Positions 16,364-25,346 of a stretch of DNA of 64,000 nucleotides are shown piece by piece. The stretch is from NCBI RefSeq assembly GCF_000015245.1, contig NC_008700.1:3112501-3176500 (forward strand). Direction: 5' to 3'. Within the stretch, counting starts at the first letter, position 1; each line of letters opens with the position of its first letter. A model generated the notes under the pieces. That model did not search any database. It was not told the DNA's origin and was given only the letters and a program-made list of their open reading frames with translations. This DNA is from Shewanella amazonensis SB2B (GTDB lineage Bacteria > Pseudomonadota > Gammaproteobacteria > Enterobacterales > Shewanellaceae). The position numbers and the translations under genes were made by a program.

Positions 16364-17289
16364 AAACACTGTACTCACTGTCGCTGCTGTGCCTGCTCGC
16401 AAGCCCACTGTTTGCCGCCGAAAAAATCGATAAAAGCCTGGATGTTGGTTCCCAGGTGGTACTGGATATCAGGGTTCAGCGCGGCGAGGTGGAAATAAGC
16501 CCCTGGGATAAAAACACCATTCAGGTGCAGGGCACGCTCGATGAGCTCAGCGAAGGTCTGCTTTTTGAGAATCAGGGCAGCCGCATCCTGCTGGAAGACA
16601 AGATGCCTAAAAGTTATCAGGGCAATAAGAGTAATGGCTCAGAGCTTGTCATCAGGGTTCCCGCTAACCTTACGTTGGCCGGCGAGGGGGTATCTGCAGA
16701 CTATCGGGTTGATGGGCTGCAAGGTGAGATAGGGCTCAGCACAGTATCGGGCGACATCAAGGCCAATGCACTTGGTGGCAAAGTCACGTTCAATACAGTG
16801 TCGGGCGAAGTGGATAGTGAGAAGCTTACCGGCACAGTCAATATTGAGACTGTATCCGGAAGAATCACAGACAAGCATTCCACCAACGATGAAGCCAGCT
16901 ACAAGTCTGTCAGCGGTGATATTCATCTAAACAACCAGACGAAAAAAGTCCGTATCGAACAGGTCTCCGGTGATACCGAAGCAAGGCTACCCAACGCCCG
17001 AGCCGTGCAATATAACGCCGTTAGCGGTGATGCTGAACTAGCCTTGAAAGGCGATGTGAAGGTGTCGGGTGAATCGGTTAGCGGAGACTTGTCAGTCAAA
17101 CTGCTTGGCGATGCCGATGTCCGTGTGGCGATTAACGGTGGCCCAAGCGGAAAAATTCATAACGGCCTGACCGATGACGCCCCCAAAAAGCCCAAGTACG
17201 GGCCCGGCAGCACTCTGGATATGGTGCTCGGCGGTGGTAAAGGAGTGATAGAACTCTCCACCCTCAGCGGTAAATTATCGGTGGAATAA
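16360..17289 (+). CDS. secreted DUF4097-like beta-repeat protein
   Basis: The 309-residue product has a signal peptide (MKTLYSLSLLCLLASPLFAA, cleavage near residue 20). The body is a right-handed-repeat-like protein: the tripeptide VSG recurs seven times at intervals of 18-19 residues (TVSGD, TVSGE, TVSGR, SVSGD, QVSGD, AVSGD, SVSGD). This is the repeating beta-strand pattern of DUF4097 (putative adhesin) domains. The final segment repeats the theme as LSTLSGKLSVE. It should be periplasmic or surface-exposed; its molecular function is unknown. AAGGAG precedes the ATG. As the last gene of the ECF operon it may be the structural target or signal sensor of the sigma system (inference). Confidence 0.78.
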   Translation: MKTLYSLSLLCLLASPLFAAEKIDKSLDVGSQVVLDIRVQRGEVEISPWDKNTIQVQGTLDELSEGLLFENQGSRILLEDKMPKSYQGNKSNGSELVIRVPANLTLAGEGVSADYRVDGLQGEIGLSTVSGDIKANALGGKVTFNTVSGEVDSEKLTGTVNIETVSGRITDKHSTNDEASYKSVSGDIHLNNQTKKVRIEQVSGDTEARLPNARAVQYNAVSGDAELALKGDVKVSGESVSGDLSVKLLGDADVRVAINGGPSGKIHNGLTDDAPKKPKYGPGSTLDMVLGGGKGVIELSTLSGKLSVE

Positions 17290-17302
17290 GCGAAGCAACA
17301 AT

Positions 17303-17331
17303 AAAAAGGGCCTTCATTGAAGGCCCTTTTT
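17303..17331. terminator. bidirectional terminator between DUF4097 gene and rsuA
   Basis: AAAAAGGGCCTTC-ATT-GAAGGCCCTTTTT, a nearly perfect palindrome with T5 on both strands. It lies between convergent stop codons 14 bp and 12 bp away. Confidence 0.92.
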
Positions 17332-17342
17332 GATATGCAGGT

Positions 17343-18035
17343 TTATTTCACCGAGGCAATTTCGGCTTCGGTCAGATAACGCCACTCGCCTGGTGCAAGC
17401 TGGGGGTCAAGCTCGATGGCACCTACGGCCTCGCGATGCAGGCCAATCACTTTGTTGCCCACGGCGGCGAACATCCTTTTAACCTGATGATACTTACCCT
17501 CGGTTATGCTGAGCAGCGCCTCTGTGTCACTGAGGAGCTCCAGCTTGGCCGGTTTGGTCAGGCCATCTTCGCCGTTTAATTGCACCCCTTCGGCAAATTG
17601 CGCAATCAAATCGTCCGTGAGAGACTCTGCCAGTTGCACCCGATAGCGTTTGGCACAGTCCCGCTTTGGTGACGTCACCTTGTGCGACCACAGACCATCA
17701 TCCGTAATGAGCACCAAGCCTGTAGTATCTGCATCGAGGCGCCCAGCAATGTGTAATTTGTCGGGGCGGGCTATGTCCAGCAGCGACAACACCGACGGAT
17801 AATACTCATCCTGAGTCGAACAAATAGTATCAACCGGCTTGTGCAGCATCAGATAGCGAACACCCACGAGCGCCAGCACCTCGCCCTGAAAACAAACACG
17901 GGCGCCCTGTGGCACCTTGAATGCCGGGTCTTTCATAACAACGCCATCGCAGCTGACATCGCCGCTATTGATGGCTTTTTTGGCGAGCCCACGGCTGAGC
18001 GCTGTGGTTTCGGCGAGGTATTTATCCAGTCTCAC
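17343..18035 (-). CDS. rsuA: 16S rRNA pseudouridine(516) synthase RsuA
   Basis: RsuA modifies U516 of 16S rRNA. The 230-residue product (E. coli 231) has an N-terminal S4 domain (MRLDKYLAETTALSRGLAKKAI) and the catalytic motif GRLDADTTGLVLITDDG with the nucleophilic Asp. The block KYHQVKRMFAAVGNKVIGLHR is followed by the RsuA-type C-terminus LAPGEWRYLTEAEIASV, which separates it from RluB, RluE and RluF. The start codon is GTG at 18035. It is monocistronic, sharing the bidirectional terminator at 17303. Confidence 0.93.
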   Translation of the reverse strand: MRLDKYLAETTALSRGLAKKAINSGDVSCDGVVMKDPAFKVPQGARVCFQGEVLALVGVRYLMLHKPVDTICSTQDEYYPSVLSLLDIARPDKLHIAGRLDADTTGLVLITDDGLWSHKVTSPKRDCAKRYRVQLAESLTDDLIAQFAEGVQLNGEDGLTKPAKLELLSDTEALLSITEGKYHQVKRMFAAVGNKVIGLHREAVGAIELDPQLAPGEWRYLTEAEIASVK

Positions 18036-18263
18036 AATATTCGGTCCTACCCTGTCAATGCGCCGTCATTATGCCCGGCAGACTACAAAAGGCAATGCTG
18101 ACAGATTTGCTTACAACCCGTGCAAAAGTTATCCCGCCTTTCGCTTGTTTACATTCAGCCAAAAGCTTTAACATAACGCACGACCACAAGCACAGTAACC
18201 GCCTGTTTACCGGATAAAATACCCTTTTGTATTCACCGGAGGCGAAACAACCAAGGAAAAATA

Positions 18264-20351
18264 ATGAGAAAAGTACTCATCGGGGGATTGTGTGCCTCGC
18301 TCATCATGGGTTTGACAGCCTGTAATCAGGAAAAAGCTGCCGAAACCAAGGCACCGGAAGTCGCCAAAACCGCAGCCGCTGAAGCCGTTGCAAAGGCGCT
18401 GGGCTCAGGTATTGAGTTTGCCAACTTCGACAAGAGTGTCCGCCCACAGGATGACTTCTTCGACTATGTAAATGGCACCTGGTACAAAAACACCGAAATC
18501 CCCGGTGACCGCACCAGTACTGGCGCCTTTTATGATCTGCGTGAAAAATCCCGTGATGACGTAAAAGCCATCATCGATGAGGTTGCTGCGACGCCAAACC
18601 TGAAAGAAGGCACAGACGAGCAGAAAGTGGCCGACCAGTATCGCGCCTTCATGGACGTTGAAACCCTCAATAAACTCGGTATTACGCCAATTCAACCAGA
18701 ACTGGATGCCATTGCCGCCATCCAGACCAAAGATGACCTGGTGAAATTTTTTGCCCACAGCCAAATCATCGGCGGTGGCACCCCTATGGCCTTCTACATC
18801 GATGTGGATGCCAAGGACTCCAGCCGTTACGCCACTCACCTGTGGCAATACGGCCTGAGCCTGCCTGAAAAAGACTACTACTTCAACGAAGAAGAACGTT
18901 TCGTCAACATTCGCGAAGCCTTCAAGGCTCACATCGAAAAGATGTATGAACTGGCGGGCCTGAGCGGCGGTAAAGAAGCCGCTGAAACCGTGCTCAAGCT
19001 GGAAACTGCCATCGCCAATGCCCACTGGAATGTGGTTGACGTTCGCGACAGCACCAAGACTTACAACAAGTTCCAGGTAAGCGAGCTGGCGACTCTGGCA
19101 CCGGACATCAATTGGCAGCTGTACCTCACCACACTGGGTGCAGACAAGCAGGGCGATATCATCATCAACCAGCCAAGCTTTATCGAAGGCCTGAATGCGC
19201 TGGTGAAAACAGAAGATCTGGCGACCTGGAAAACCTACCTGCAGTGGCAAACACTGACCCACGCCGCCGGTCAGCTGACCGAGGCTTTGGATCAGGAAAA
19301 CTTCGAGTTTTTCTCCAAGACCCTGAACGGCCAGGCTGAACAACAGCCACGCTGGAAACGCGCCGTTGCCAGTGTGAACGGCATGCTGGGTGAAGTTGTG
19401 GGTAAAGTCTACGTGAAGCATCACTTTACTCCAGAAGCCAAGGCCCGCATGCAGGACCTGGTAGAAAACCTGCGTGGCGCCTATGGTAAGAGCATCGATG
19501 AACTGAGCTGGATGAGCCCTGACACCAAGGTAGCCGCCAAGGACAAACTGGCCAAGTTCAATCCCAAAATTGGTTACCCCAATAAGTGGGAAGACTACAG
19601 CAAGCTGACCATCAAGGCCGACGATCTGGTGGGCAACGCCAAACGTGCCGCCGCCTTGCAGCATGAGAAAGATTTGGCCAAGCTGGGCGCTCCTATCGAT
19701 CGCGACGAGTGGCACATGACCCCACAAACCGTGAACGCCTACTACAACCCAACCATGAATGAAATTGTGTTCCCTGCGGCGATTCTTCAGCCTCCGTTCT
19801 TCAACATGGAAGCTGACGATGCCGTGAACTATGGTGGTATCGGCGCCGTGATTGGCCACGAAATGGGCCATGGTTTTGATGACCAGGGCGCCAAGTTTGA
19901 TGGCGAAGGTAACCTGCGCGACTGGTGGACAGAGCAGGATTTGAAAGAATTCAGCGCCCGCGGTAAAGCGTTGATTGAGCAGTATAACGGCTATCAGGTG
20001 TTTGATGACCTGCATGTAAACGGTGAGCTGACTCTGGGTGAAAATATCGGTGACCTGTCCGGTGTAACCATTGCTTACAAGGCTTACAAGATGTCTTTGC
20101 ACGGTAAGGAAGCACCTGTGATTGACGGCCTGACCGGTGATGAGCGTTTCTTTATCGGCTTCGCCCAAATCTGGCGCGCCAAGATGAAGGAAGAGGCACT
20201 GCGTAACCGCGTGGCCACCGACCCTCACTCACCTGCCAAGTTCCGCGCGCTGGGTGCTCTGTCCAACATGCCTGAGTTCTACAGCACTTATGGCGTGAAG
20301 GAAGGTGATGCCATGTATCTGGCTCCCGAAAAGCGTGTGAAAATCTGGTAA
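18264..20351 (+). CDS. M13-family (neprilysin/PepO-like) zinc metallopeptidase lipoprotein
   Basis: The 695-residue protein begins with a lipoprotein signal (MRKVLIGGLCASLIMGLTAC, lipobox Cys at 20), so it should be membrane-anchored in the periplasm or outer membrane. The N-terminal helical lobe (about 50-430) is followed by the catalytic lobe. This carries NAYYNP, the zinc site HEMGHGFDDQG (HExxH), and GENIGDLSGV supplying the third zinc-ligand Glu and the conserved Asp. It ends KRVKIW, the family's C-terminal tryptophan. Members cleave peptides of limited size. AAGGA precedes the ATG. It is monocistronic, ended by the terminator at 20401. Confidence 0.92.
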   Translation: MRKVLIGGLCASLIMGLTACNQEKAAETKAPEVAKTAAAEAVAKALGSGIEFANFDKSVRPQDDFFDYVNGTWYKNTEIPGDRTSTGAFYDLREKSRDDVKAIIDEVAATPNLKEGTDEQKVADQYRAFMDVETLNKLGITPIQPELDAIAAIQTKDDLVKFFAHSQIIGGGTPMAFYIDVDAKDSSRYATHLWQYGLSLPEKDYYFNEEERFVNIREAFKAHIEKMYELAGLSGGKEAAETVLKLETAIANAHWNVVDVRDSTKTYNKFQVSELATLAPDINWQLYLTTLGADKQGDIIINQPSFIEGLNALVKTEDLATWKTYLQWQTLTHAAGQLTEALDQENFEFFSKTLNGQAEQQPRWKRAVASVNGMLGEVVGKVYVKHHFTPEAKARMQDLVENLRGAYGKSIDELSWMSPDTKVAAKDKLAKFNPKIGYPNKWEDYSKLTIKADDLVGNAKRAAALQHEKDLAKLGAPIDRDEWHMTPQTVNAYYNPTMNEIVFPAAILQPPFFNMEADDAVNYGGIGAVIGHEMGHGFDDQGAKFDGEGNLRDWWTEQDLKEFSARGKALIEQYNGYQVFDDLHVNGELTLGENIGDLSGVTIAYKAYKMSLHGKEAPVIDGLTGDERFFIGFAQIWRAKMKEEALRNRVATDPHSPAKFRALGALSNMPEFYSTYGVKEGDAMYLAPEKRVKIW

Positions 20352-20400
20352 GTTCCATCGCGGGACAGCCATCAAAATTTTAGAAATAATGCGATAAATC

Positions 20401-20428
20401 AAGGGTACCTTCGGGTGCCCTTTTTTTT
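20401..20428 (+). terminator. intrinsic terminator of the M13 peptidase gene
   Basis: AAGGGTACC-TTCG-GGTGCCCTT with a UUCG tetraloop (one G-U pair) running into T8. Confidence 0.92.
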
Positions 20429-20477
20429 GTGCTATCCCATGGTTATACTCGCTCGGGTACGCCAAGGAGCACATAAA

Positions 20478-20879
20478 ATGCATGAACTCATCGAACAACT
20501 ACAAGAAATGAGCGAACAGGTTCCAGTCCCACTGGAACTGCCTTCATTTGACCAACTGCTGGACGTTGAAGAAGCAATTCTCATCCCCTTACCGGCTGAT
20601 TTGAAAGAATATCTGCTTAATGCAAGCGATGTGATTGTTGGCAGCCTGGAGCCCGTGACAGTGGCCGACCCCCATAGTCATACATATTTGTCAGAAGTCG
20701 CAGCCTATGCCTGGTCAATCGGGCTGCCACGGGAGATGATCCCCATCTGTCAGAATGGCGATAACTTTTACTGTATCGATCAGGAAGGTCAGGTACACTA
20801 CTGGGCCTTTGGCGACTTCACCGAAGACCAGTGGGATTCCTTCTGGGAATGGGCTGAAGACGTCTGGATAAACAGTTAA
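20478..20879 (+). CDS. SUKH-fold (SMI1/KNR4-like) protein
   Basis: The 133-residue acidic protein fits the SUKH superfamily: an N-terminal helix, an ILIPLPADLKEYLL segment and the diagnostic hydrophobic-GDNFYCID-x-G-x-V-x-Y-W stretch near residues 95-110. It ends with a tryptophan-rich helix (WDSFWEWAEDVW). Many SUKH proteins are immunity proteins of polymorphic toxin systems, but others are cellular housekeeping proteins. No toxin gene is visible here. The ATG at 20478 is chosen because AAGGAG (20464-20469) precedes it; further upstream the frame runs through the terminator. It is followed after 14 bp by an HTH gene in the same direction. Confidence 0.75.
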   Translation: MHELIEQLQEMSEQVPVPLELPSFDQLLDVEEAILIPLPADLKEYLLNASDVIVGSLEPVTVADPHSHTYLSEVAAYAWSIGLPREMIPICQNGDNFYCIDQEGQVHYWAFGDFTEDQWDSFWEWAEDVWINS

Positions 20880-20893
20880 TTACGGAAACAAAC

Positions 20894-21397
20894 ATGGCAA
20901 AAGAGATTGGCCTCAACGGCATCGAAATGCAGTATCTGAGGCTGTCACTGGGCCTCAATCCTGCACAGGTTGGCACTGTCACAGGCCACAGCGAAGACGA
21001 CGTCATCGCGTGGGAGGCGGGCGCCGCTGAAGCGCCAGGCCTGGCACAAAAAAAATTGCTCGATATCGACGAAGTCATTGAGATGCAGCTGCTCAATACC
21101 ACAGACGGTATTGAAGCCATGTTCAAAAAAGAGCCAAAACGCCGTTTAGCCTTTGTGGTTTACCCCACTCAAGCGGTTTACGCCCAGTACAACCCCGAGT
21201 TTTTAAGCTCTTTGCCACTGACGGAGCTTTACAACACGTCGGCTTGGCGAATCAAAAAGGAATGCCAGCTGGTACTGGAAGTGGAAGTGACTCTGGTACC
21301 TTTGGATGTGGAGAGCTACAAGGCCTTCCGGGAGCAAAATGGCCTGGGAGAAAGCCGCGAAAGCCGCGCCAAATGGGCTGCTGCCCAGCTGAAATAA
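20894..21397 (+). CDS. HTH-type DUF4447-like protein
   Basis: The 167-residue protein starts with a helix-turn-helix-like segment (about residues 8-50: GIEMQYLRLSLGLNPAQVGTVTGHSEDDVIAWEAG). This resembles the DNA-binding part of small regulators that recognise a helix-loop turn and a conserved WExG. The remainder (residues 60-165) is a compact alpha/beta domain without familiar motifs. It looks like the DUF4447 family known mostly from Shewanella, an assignment from memory. Its function is unknown. The start is 14 bp after the SUKH gene, so the two are probably co-transcribed and may act together (inference). Confidence 0.6.
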   Translation: MAKEIGLNGIEMQYLRLSLGLNPAQVGTVTGHSEDDVIAWEAGAAEAPGLAQKKLLDIDEVIEMQLLNTTDGIEAMFKKEPKRRLAFVVYPTQAVYAQYNPEFLSSLPLTELYNTSAWRIKKECQLVLEVEVTLVPLDVESYKAFREQNGLGESRESRAKWAAAQLK

Positions 21398-21467
21398 CAC
21401 GCTTCAATCAACTCATCTGCCAAAACCAATAGGCATTTGGGACTATGAGCCAAATATGATGAGCCAT

Positions 21468-21497
21468 AAAAAAACGGCATCCTGTGGATGCCGTTTT
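21468..21497. terminator. bidirectional terminator
   Basis: AAAAACGGCATCC-TGT-GGATGCCGTTTTT, a 13-bp near-perfect palindrome with T-tracts on both strands. It lies between convergent DUF4447-like and TonB-receptor genes. Confidence 0.92.
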
Positions 21498-21517
21498 TGT
21501 TCATCTGCTTCAAGCTA

Positions 21518-24067
21518 TCAGAAGTTGATATTCAGCTTGATGTAGGCATAACGTCCCATTGGGTTATGAGTCGCCATCACGTAGCCATAGAGATCGCCAT
21601 CGCCATCACCAATGGCAAATGGAGGCTCTTCATCCAGCACGTTATTCATACCAATAGTCCACTTCAAAGTTTCACTGAAGCGATAGGACGCTGACATATC
21701 CACCAACAGCTGGGCGTCTACGTTGCGGGTTTCATTATAGTCAGCAAATTCACCTATGTAGCTAAGGTTGAGGTTGACTGACAAATCATCTTTGGTCCAA
21801 TTAGTAGTACCTAACCAACGGTGCTCTGGGAAACGATACTTTCCGGTCCAGTCTTTATCACCTTTCTCAAAGTCCATCAGATAGCTGTATTCCAGCCCAA
21901 ACTTTACGTCACCATAACCATCGGTAGCCAAAGTATAGTGACTGGACACGTCGATACCTTGCACTTCCTGAGAGCTGATATTCACAAAGCTGGACAAGAT
22001 CTTGTCAATCGTTCCCAACGAGTCAGCGCCAACCGGAGCCAATCGCTGACAAATAGGACTGTTCTGAGAGCCGCAATTGGCGTCATACACATCTTGAGGC
22101 TCAAGCTTGTCGATCTTATTGTCCTGCGTGATGTTGTACCAGTCCAAGCTCAGATCAAATGACTGATTCGGGGCGTAAATCATACCCACGTTCCAACTTT
22201 CAGACTCTTCAGCCTCCAGCTCTTTGTTCCCTGAGAACAGGAAGTTTTGGTCCAAATTCTCACACTCGGATGCATCTAAACCATTTGCCTGGCAGAAGTA
22301 GTAATCATCCAGGAACAAACTTTCCTGTGAAGGGCCCAGGCCAATCTGTGCCAGGGATGGTGCGCGGAAGCCGGTAGCCCAGGAACCACGGGCGGTGATT
22401 TCGTCAGTGATACCCCATTGGAAAGCCACCTTTGGATTGGTGGTGGTGCCAAAATCGCTGTAATTGTCGTACCGACCTGCCAGCTGCAGTTCAAAGTTAT
22501 CAGTAACCGGAATAGAGAACTCGACGTAGGCAGCCCATTGGTCACGCTCGGCGTTTGCAGAAACAGCCTCGGTACCGAAAATCAGCCCACGCTGGAACTG
22601 CTCATCGGGCACGTCGCTTACGTCTTCTTCACGATATTCAACGCCCGCAGCCATCATCACATCACGTTCGGCCAGGGTGAACGCCTGACCGGTAATGCTG
22701 GCATTGTAAGCCGTCATGTGGGAGACGCCCTGACGCACCAGACTGGTGGTGATAGCATCGATAACGTCGGGTGAGTTGACGGCAGCTCCAAATGGATTGT
22801 AACGGCCAGCATCAATCTCACGCTGCAAGTAATCCACACGAACCCAACCTTGACTACGGTCACCGGTCTGAGTCTGTTCCTGACGTCCCTTTTGTGCAGC
22901 AACTTCCCAATCCCACTCATTCAGGGTGCCACGCAAGCCAGCAACCAGTCTCATCGAGTCCGATTCAATATCCCAACGGCGTGCACCAGCGTCCACCGGA
23001 CGATAACGACCAATCAGAATGTCTTTACCCCATGGGTTATCGGGGTGGGTACCAGGCACAGTCAAGCCTGCGGATTCATCGAGTGGAGTTGCCGCACCGC
23101 CGGCTTCGGAAGTGTTGTGCTGCACAGCGAATTCCAGAAAAGCAGTCACATCATTATCGAAGAAATACTCGAATTGACCTATGGCACCTACACGCTCAGC
23201 GGCAGGGATGGTGAGGTTATAAGGACCGTAGTCGAACAAACAACTGCCACTACCCGTGAGGCGATCGGCAGGACAATCGGGGTCCGGAGTTTTCACGCCA
23301 TCGACATAGAAATAACCAGGGTAACCACGGGAGGAACGGTTGTCATCGCCGCCATAGGGCTCTTGGTTCGCGGTACCGAAACGGCCCATTTCATCGGCGC
23401 TGAGGGTAGAGTTCTTAAAGTAGTCGAGAATGATAGAGGCAGTGCCTTTATCACCCTTGGTACCCCAAACCAGGTTCGCCGTTTTTTCGTCATAATGGGG
23501 GCCTGTAGCGCCACCATAACCGAGGTTGACTTCGATGCCTTCGATATCCTTCTTCAGAACAATGTTCACTACACCGGCAATGGCGTCGGAGCCGTAAATT
23601 GCAGAGGCGCCGTCTTTCAGAATATCGATGCGCTCAATGGCCGAAACCGGGATGTTGTTAATGTCAACGAAGGAGTTGCTCACGCCTTCGGCAAATGAGC
23701 TGATGGCTACGCGGCGACCGTTAATGAGTACCAGGGTCGCATCCGGACCAAGGCCCCTGAGGCTGATAGAGGCAGAGCCGTTAGCGGTAGAATCCTGACT
23801 GTTACCCCGGGTAGAAAAAGCACCGGCGCCGTTGGCAGGCATTTTCTCGAGTAATTGTTGCAGGTTATCAAAACCCATATTGGCAATGTCGTCTTTGCCA
23901 ATGGATTGGATGGGTGATGGGCCTTCTATGTCAGTTCGCTTGATGCGAGAGCCTGTGACTTCCAGACGCTCAACTTTTGCACCATCTTCTGCGGCGACAG
24001 CAACAGAAGGCAGCGCCAAGGCAACGGCTAACGCACAACTGCTCAGAATCCATTTTTGAGCTTTCAT
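21518..24067 (-). CDS. TonB-dependent outer membrane receptor
   Basis: The 849-residue product has a signal peptide (MKAQKWILSSCALAVALALPSVAVA), then a plug domain beginning near VERLEVTGSRIKRTDIEGPSP. Plug motifs include LLEKMPANGAGAF, SLRGLGPDATLVLINGRR, IERIDILKDGASAIYGSDAIAGVVNI and VLKKD. A 22-strand barrel is expected to follow, with the receptor boxes GRYDNYSDFGTTTNPKVAFQW and WATGFRAPSLAQIG. It ends in the terminal aromatic Phe (KLNINF) required for BAM recognition. The GSRI start and overall form resemble the oligopeptide or carbohydrate type receptors abundant in Shewanella; the substrate is not determinable. GGGGA precedes the ATG at 24067. It is divergent from a serine hydrolase gene. 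Confidence 0.92.
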   Translation of the reverse strand: MKAQKWILSSCALAVALALPSVAVAAEDGAKVERLEVTGSRIKRTDIEGPSPIQSIGKDDIANMGFDNLQQLLEKMPANGAGAFSTRGNSQDSTANGSASISLRGLGPDATLVLINGRRVAISSFAEGVSNSFVDINNIPVSAIERIDILKDGASAIYGSDAIAGVVNIVLKKDIEGIEVNLGYGGATGPHYDEKTANLVWGTKGDKGTASIILDYFKNSTLSADEMGRFGTANQEPYGGDDNRSSRGYPGYFYVDGVKTPDPDCPADRLTGSGSCLFDYGPYNLTIPAAERVGAIGQFEYFFDNDVTAFLEFAVQHNTSEAGGAATPLDESAGLTVPGTHPDNPWGKDILIGRYRPVDAGARRWDIESDSMRLVAGLRGTLNEWDWEVAAQKGRQEQTQTGDRSQGWVRVDYLQREIDAGRYNPFGAAVNSPDVIDAITTSLVRQGVSHMTAYNASITGQAFTLAERDVMMAAGVEYREEDVSDVPDEQFQRGLIFGTEAVSANAERDQWAAYVEFSIPVTDNFELQLAGRYDNYSDFGTTTNPKVAFQWGITDEITARGSWATGFRAPSLAQIGLGPSQESLFLDDYYFCQANGLDASECENLDQNFLFSGNKELEAEESESWNVGMIYAPNQSFDLSLDWYNITQDNKIDKLEPQDVYDANCGSQNSPICQRLAPVGADSLGTIDKILSSFVNISSQEVQGIDVSSHYTLATDGYGDVKFGLEYSYLMDFEKGDKDWTGKYRFPEHRWLGTTNWTKDDLSVNLNLSYIGEFADYNETRNVDAQLLVDMSASYRFSETLKWTIGMNNVLDEEPPFAIGDGDGDLYGYVMATHNPMGRYAYIKLNINF

Positions 24068-24253
24068 AATCATTCCCCAGCAATTTGGATAGTTGTTATT
24101 TTTCGATAGCGACAGCAGACTGCCACCGATAGTGAGATCATCCACCAAGCTATCCAATTTGTTAATTATGTCAACCACACAGAAACACATTAATAACAAC
24201 TTATTGCGCTGCCAGCACCTTTCTGGACGCAACAATTGAGGAATTAATTCGCA

Positions 24254-25303
24254 ATGAATACTAACAAGGGATTGTTTAAATTAATTTTTTCACTTTCATG
24301 TCTGTTGTTTTTTTCTGCCGCACAAGCAACGAAACTGACGGAGCTCAAGAGCGCACTGAATGCACAGATTTCACCCAATTTTCAAGGCGTCATCTGGGTT
24401 CAACATCAGGATAAACAGTTGTTTGTTAAAACGGCGGGCGAAGGCATCACGAAAGATAGCCTGTTCATATTGGGCTCTATTTCCAAGCCTGTGTTCAGCA
24501 GCTTTTATCTGAGCCGGCATCATGCGGCCCTGTTTTCACCGCTGGCCACATCGCTAAAGCCCAACTTCTACCCCGCGGAACAAAGCCTTACCCCGGCTAT
24601 GTTGCTCAGCCACACCTCGGGCATCAACAGACCGTTTACCGGCATGACATCAAATGGACCCGGACAATTCGAATACAGCAACGGCAACTATCAATTTTTG
24701 GCAAATAACCTTAATCCCGGCGACAGTGCAGCTTGGATGTCTGACTTGAATCAGTTCCTTCAAAGCAACGGATTGGATATTCAAGCCGCTGCGGGCGAGA
24801 CCAAGACTCTCCGGCAAACTTATCCTCGCCTGGTTCAGGGCTTTGATGAGCAAGCCAACCAACGTGAAGCCGTTGAATCAACTATAACGACCGCCAGCGC
24901 CGCGTCTGGTACCCTGATAGGCTCAGCCAGGGGCGTTGCCGATTTTCAGCAAAAGCTTCACACTGGCCAATTGCTGGCGGATAGCGCCTATCAGAACATG
25001 ATTACTCCCGTGGCTTTACGACAACATCGCTGGGGAACGCTTGAATATGGTCTTGGGCTCCAAATCGCACAGTCGCCGCAGGAGTACAGCCATAGCGGCT
25101 ACATTCCTGGCTTTATGAGTTTGATGCTCTACTACCCCGAAACGCAGTTGCAGCTGGTGTTGCTGCAGAATGTCTCAGGTGACCTCAGCAATCCCGAGGC
25201 GGTCTTTGCCTTCCAGGATGAGCTTCGCGCCCTGATGCGCCGTTATGCCAGCTTCTCACTGCATGCAAACGCAGACAGCATTAGCCCACAGCAGACCCCT
25301 TAG
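24254..25303 (+). CDS. secreted serine hydrolase of the beta-lactamase/PBP-like (class C) family
   Basis: This 349-residue protein has a signal peptide (cleavage near SAAQA-TK, residue 26). It has the three family motifs: S75-I-S-K78 (nucleophile and general base), Y141-S-N143, and H280-S-G282 in place of KTG. This combination is typical of the EstB/AmpC-like serine hydrolases of Pfam Beta-lactamase. Members include esterases, D-peptidases and true class C enzymes, and the HSG form argues against a classical clinical-type beta-lactamase. It has two notable features, a short spacing between the motifs and a hydrophobic segment FMSLMLYYP. It is divergent from the TonB receptor, and the two could form a substrate uptake and processing pair (inference). 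Confidence 0.82.
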   Translation: MNTNKGLFKLIFSLSCLLFFSAAQATKLTELKSALNAQISPNFQGVIWVQHQDKQLFVKTAGEGITKDSLFILGSISKPVFSSFYLSRHHAALFSPLATSLKPNFYPAEQSLTPAMLLSHTSGINRPFTGMTSNGPGQFEYSNGNYQFLANNLNPGDSAAWMSDLNQFLQSNGLDIQAAAGETKTLRQTYPRLVQGFDEQANQREAVESTITTASAASGTLIGSARGVADFQQKLHTGQLLADSAYQNMITPVALRQHRWGTLEYGLGLQIAQSPQEYSHSGYIPGFMSLMLYYPETQLQLVLLQNVSGDLSNPEAVFAFQDELRALMRRYASFSLHANADSISPQQTP

Positions 25304-25346
25304 GTATAATTGCCCCAGCCCGGCAATAGCCTTTCAATGGATGCCC

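Noticed and set aside
18405..20228. 607-codon open frame antisense to the M13 peptidase gene
   Set aside because: The plus-strand frame has a lipoprotein signal and complete zinc motifs. The antisense frame is explained by biased codon choice in the real gene.
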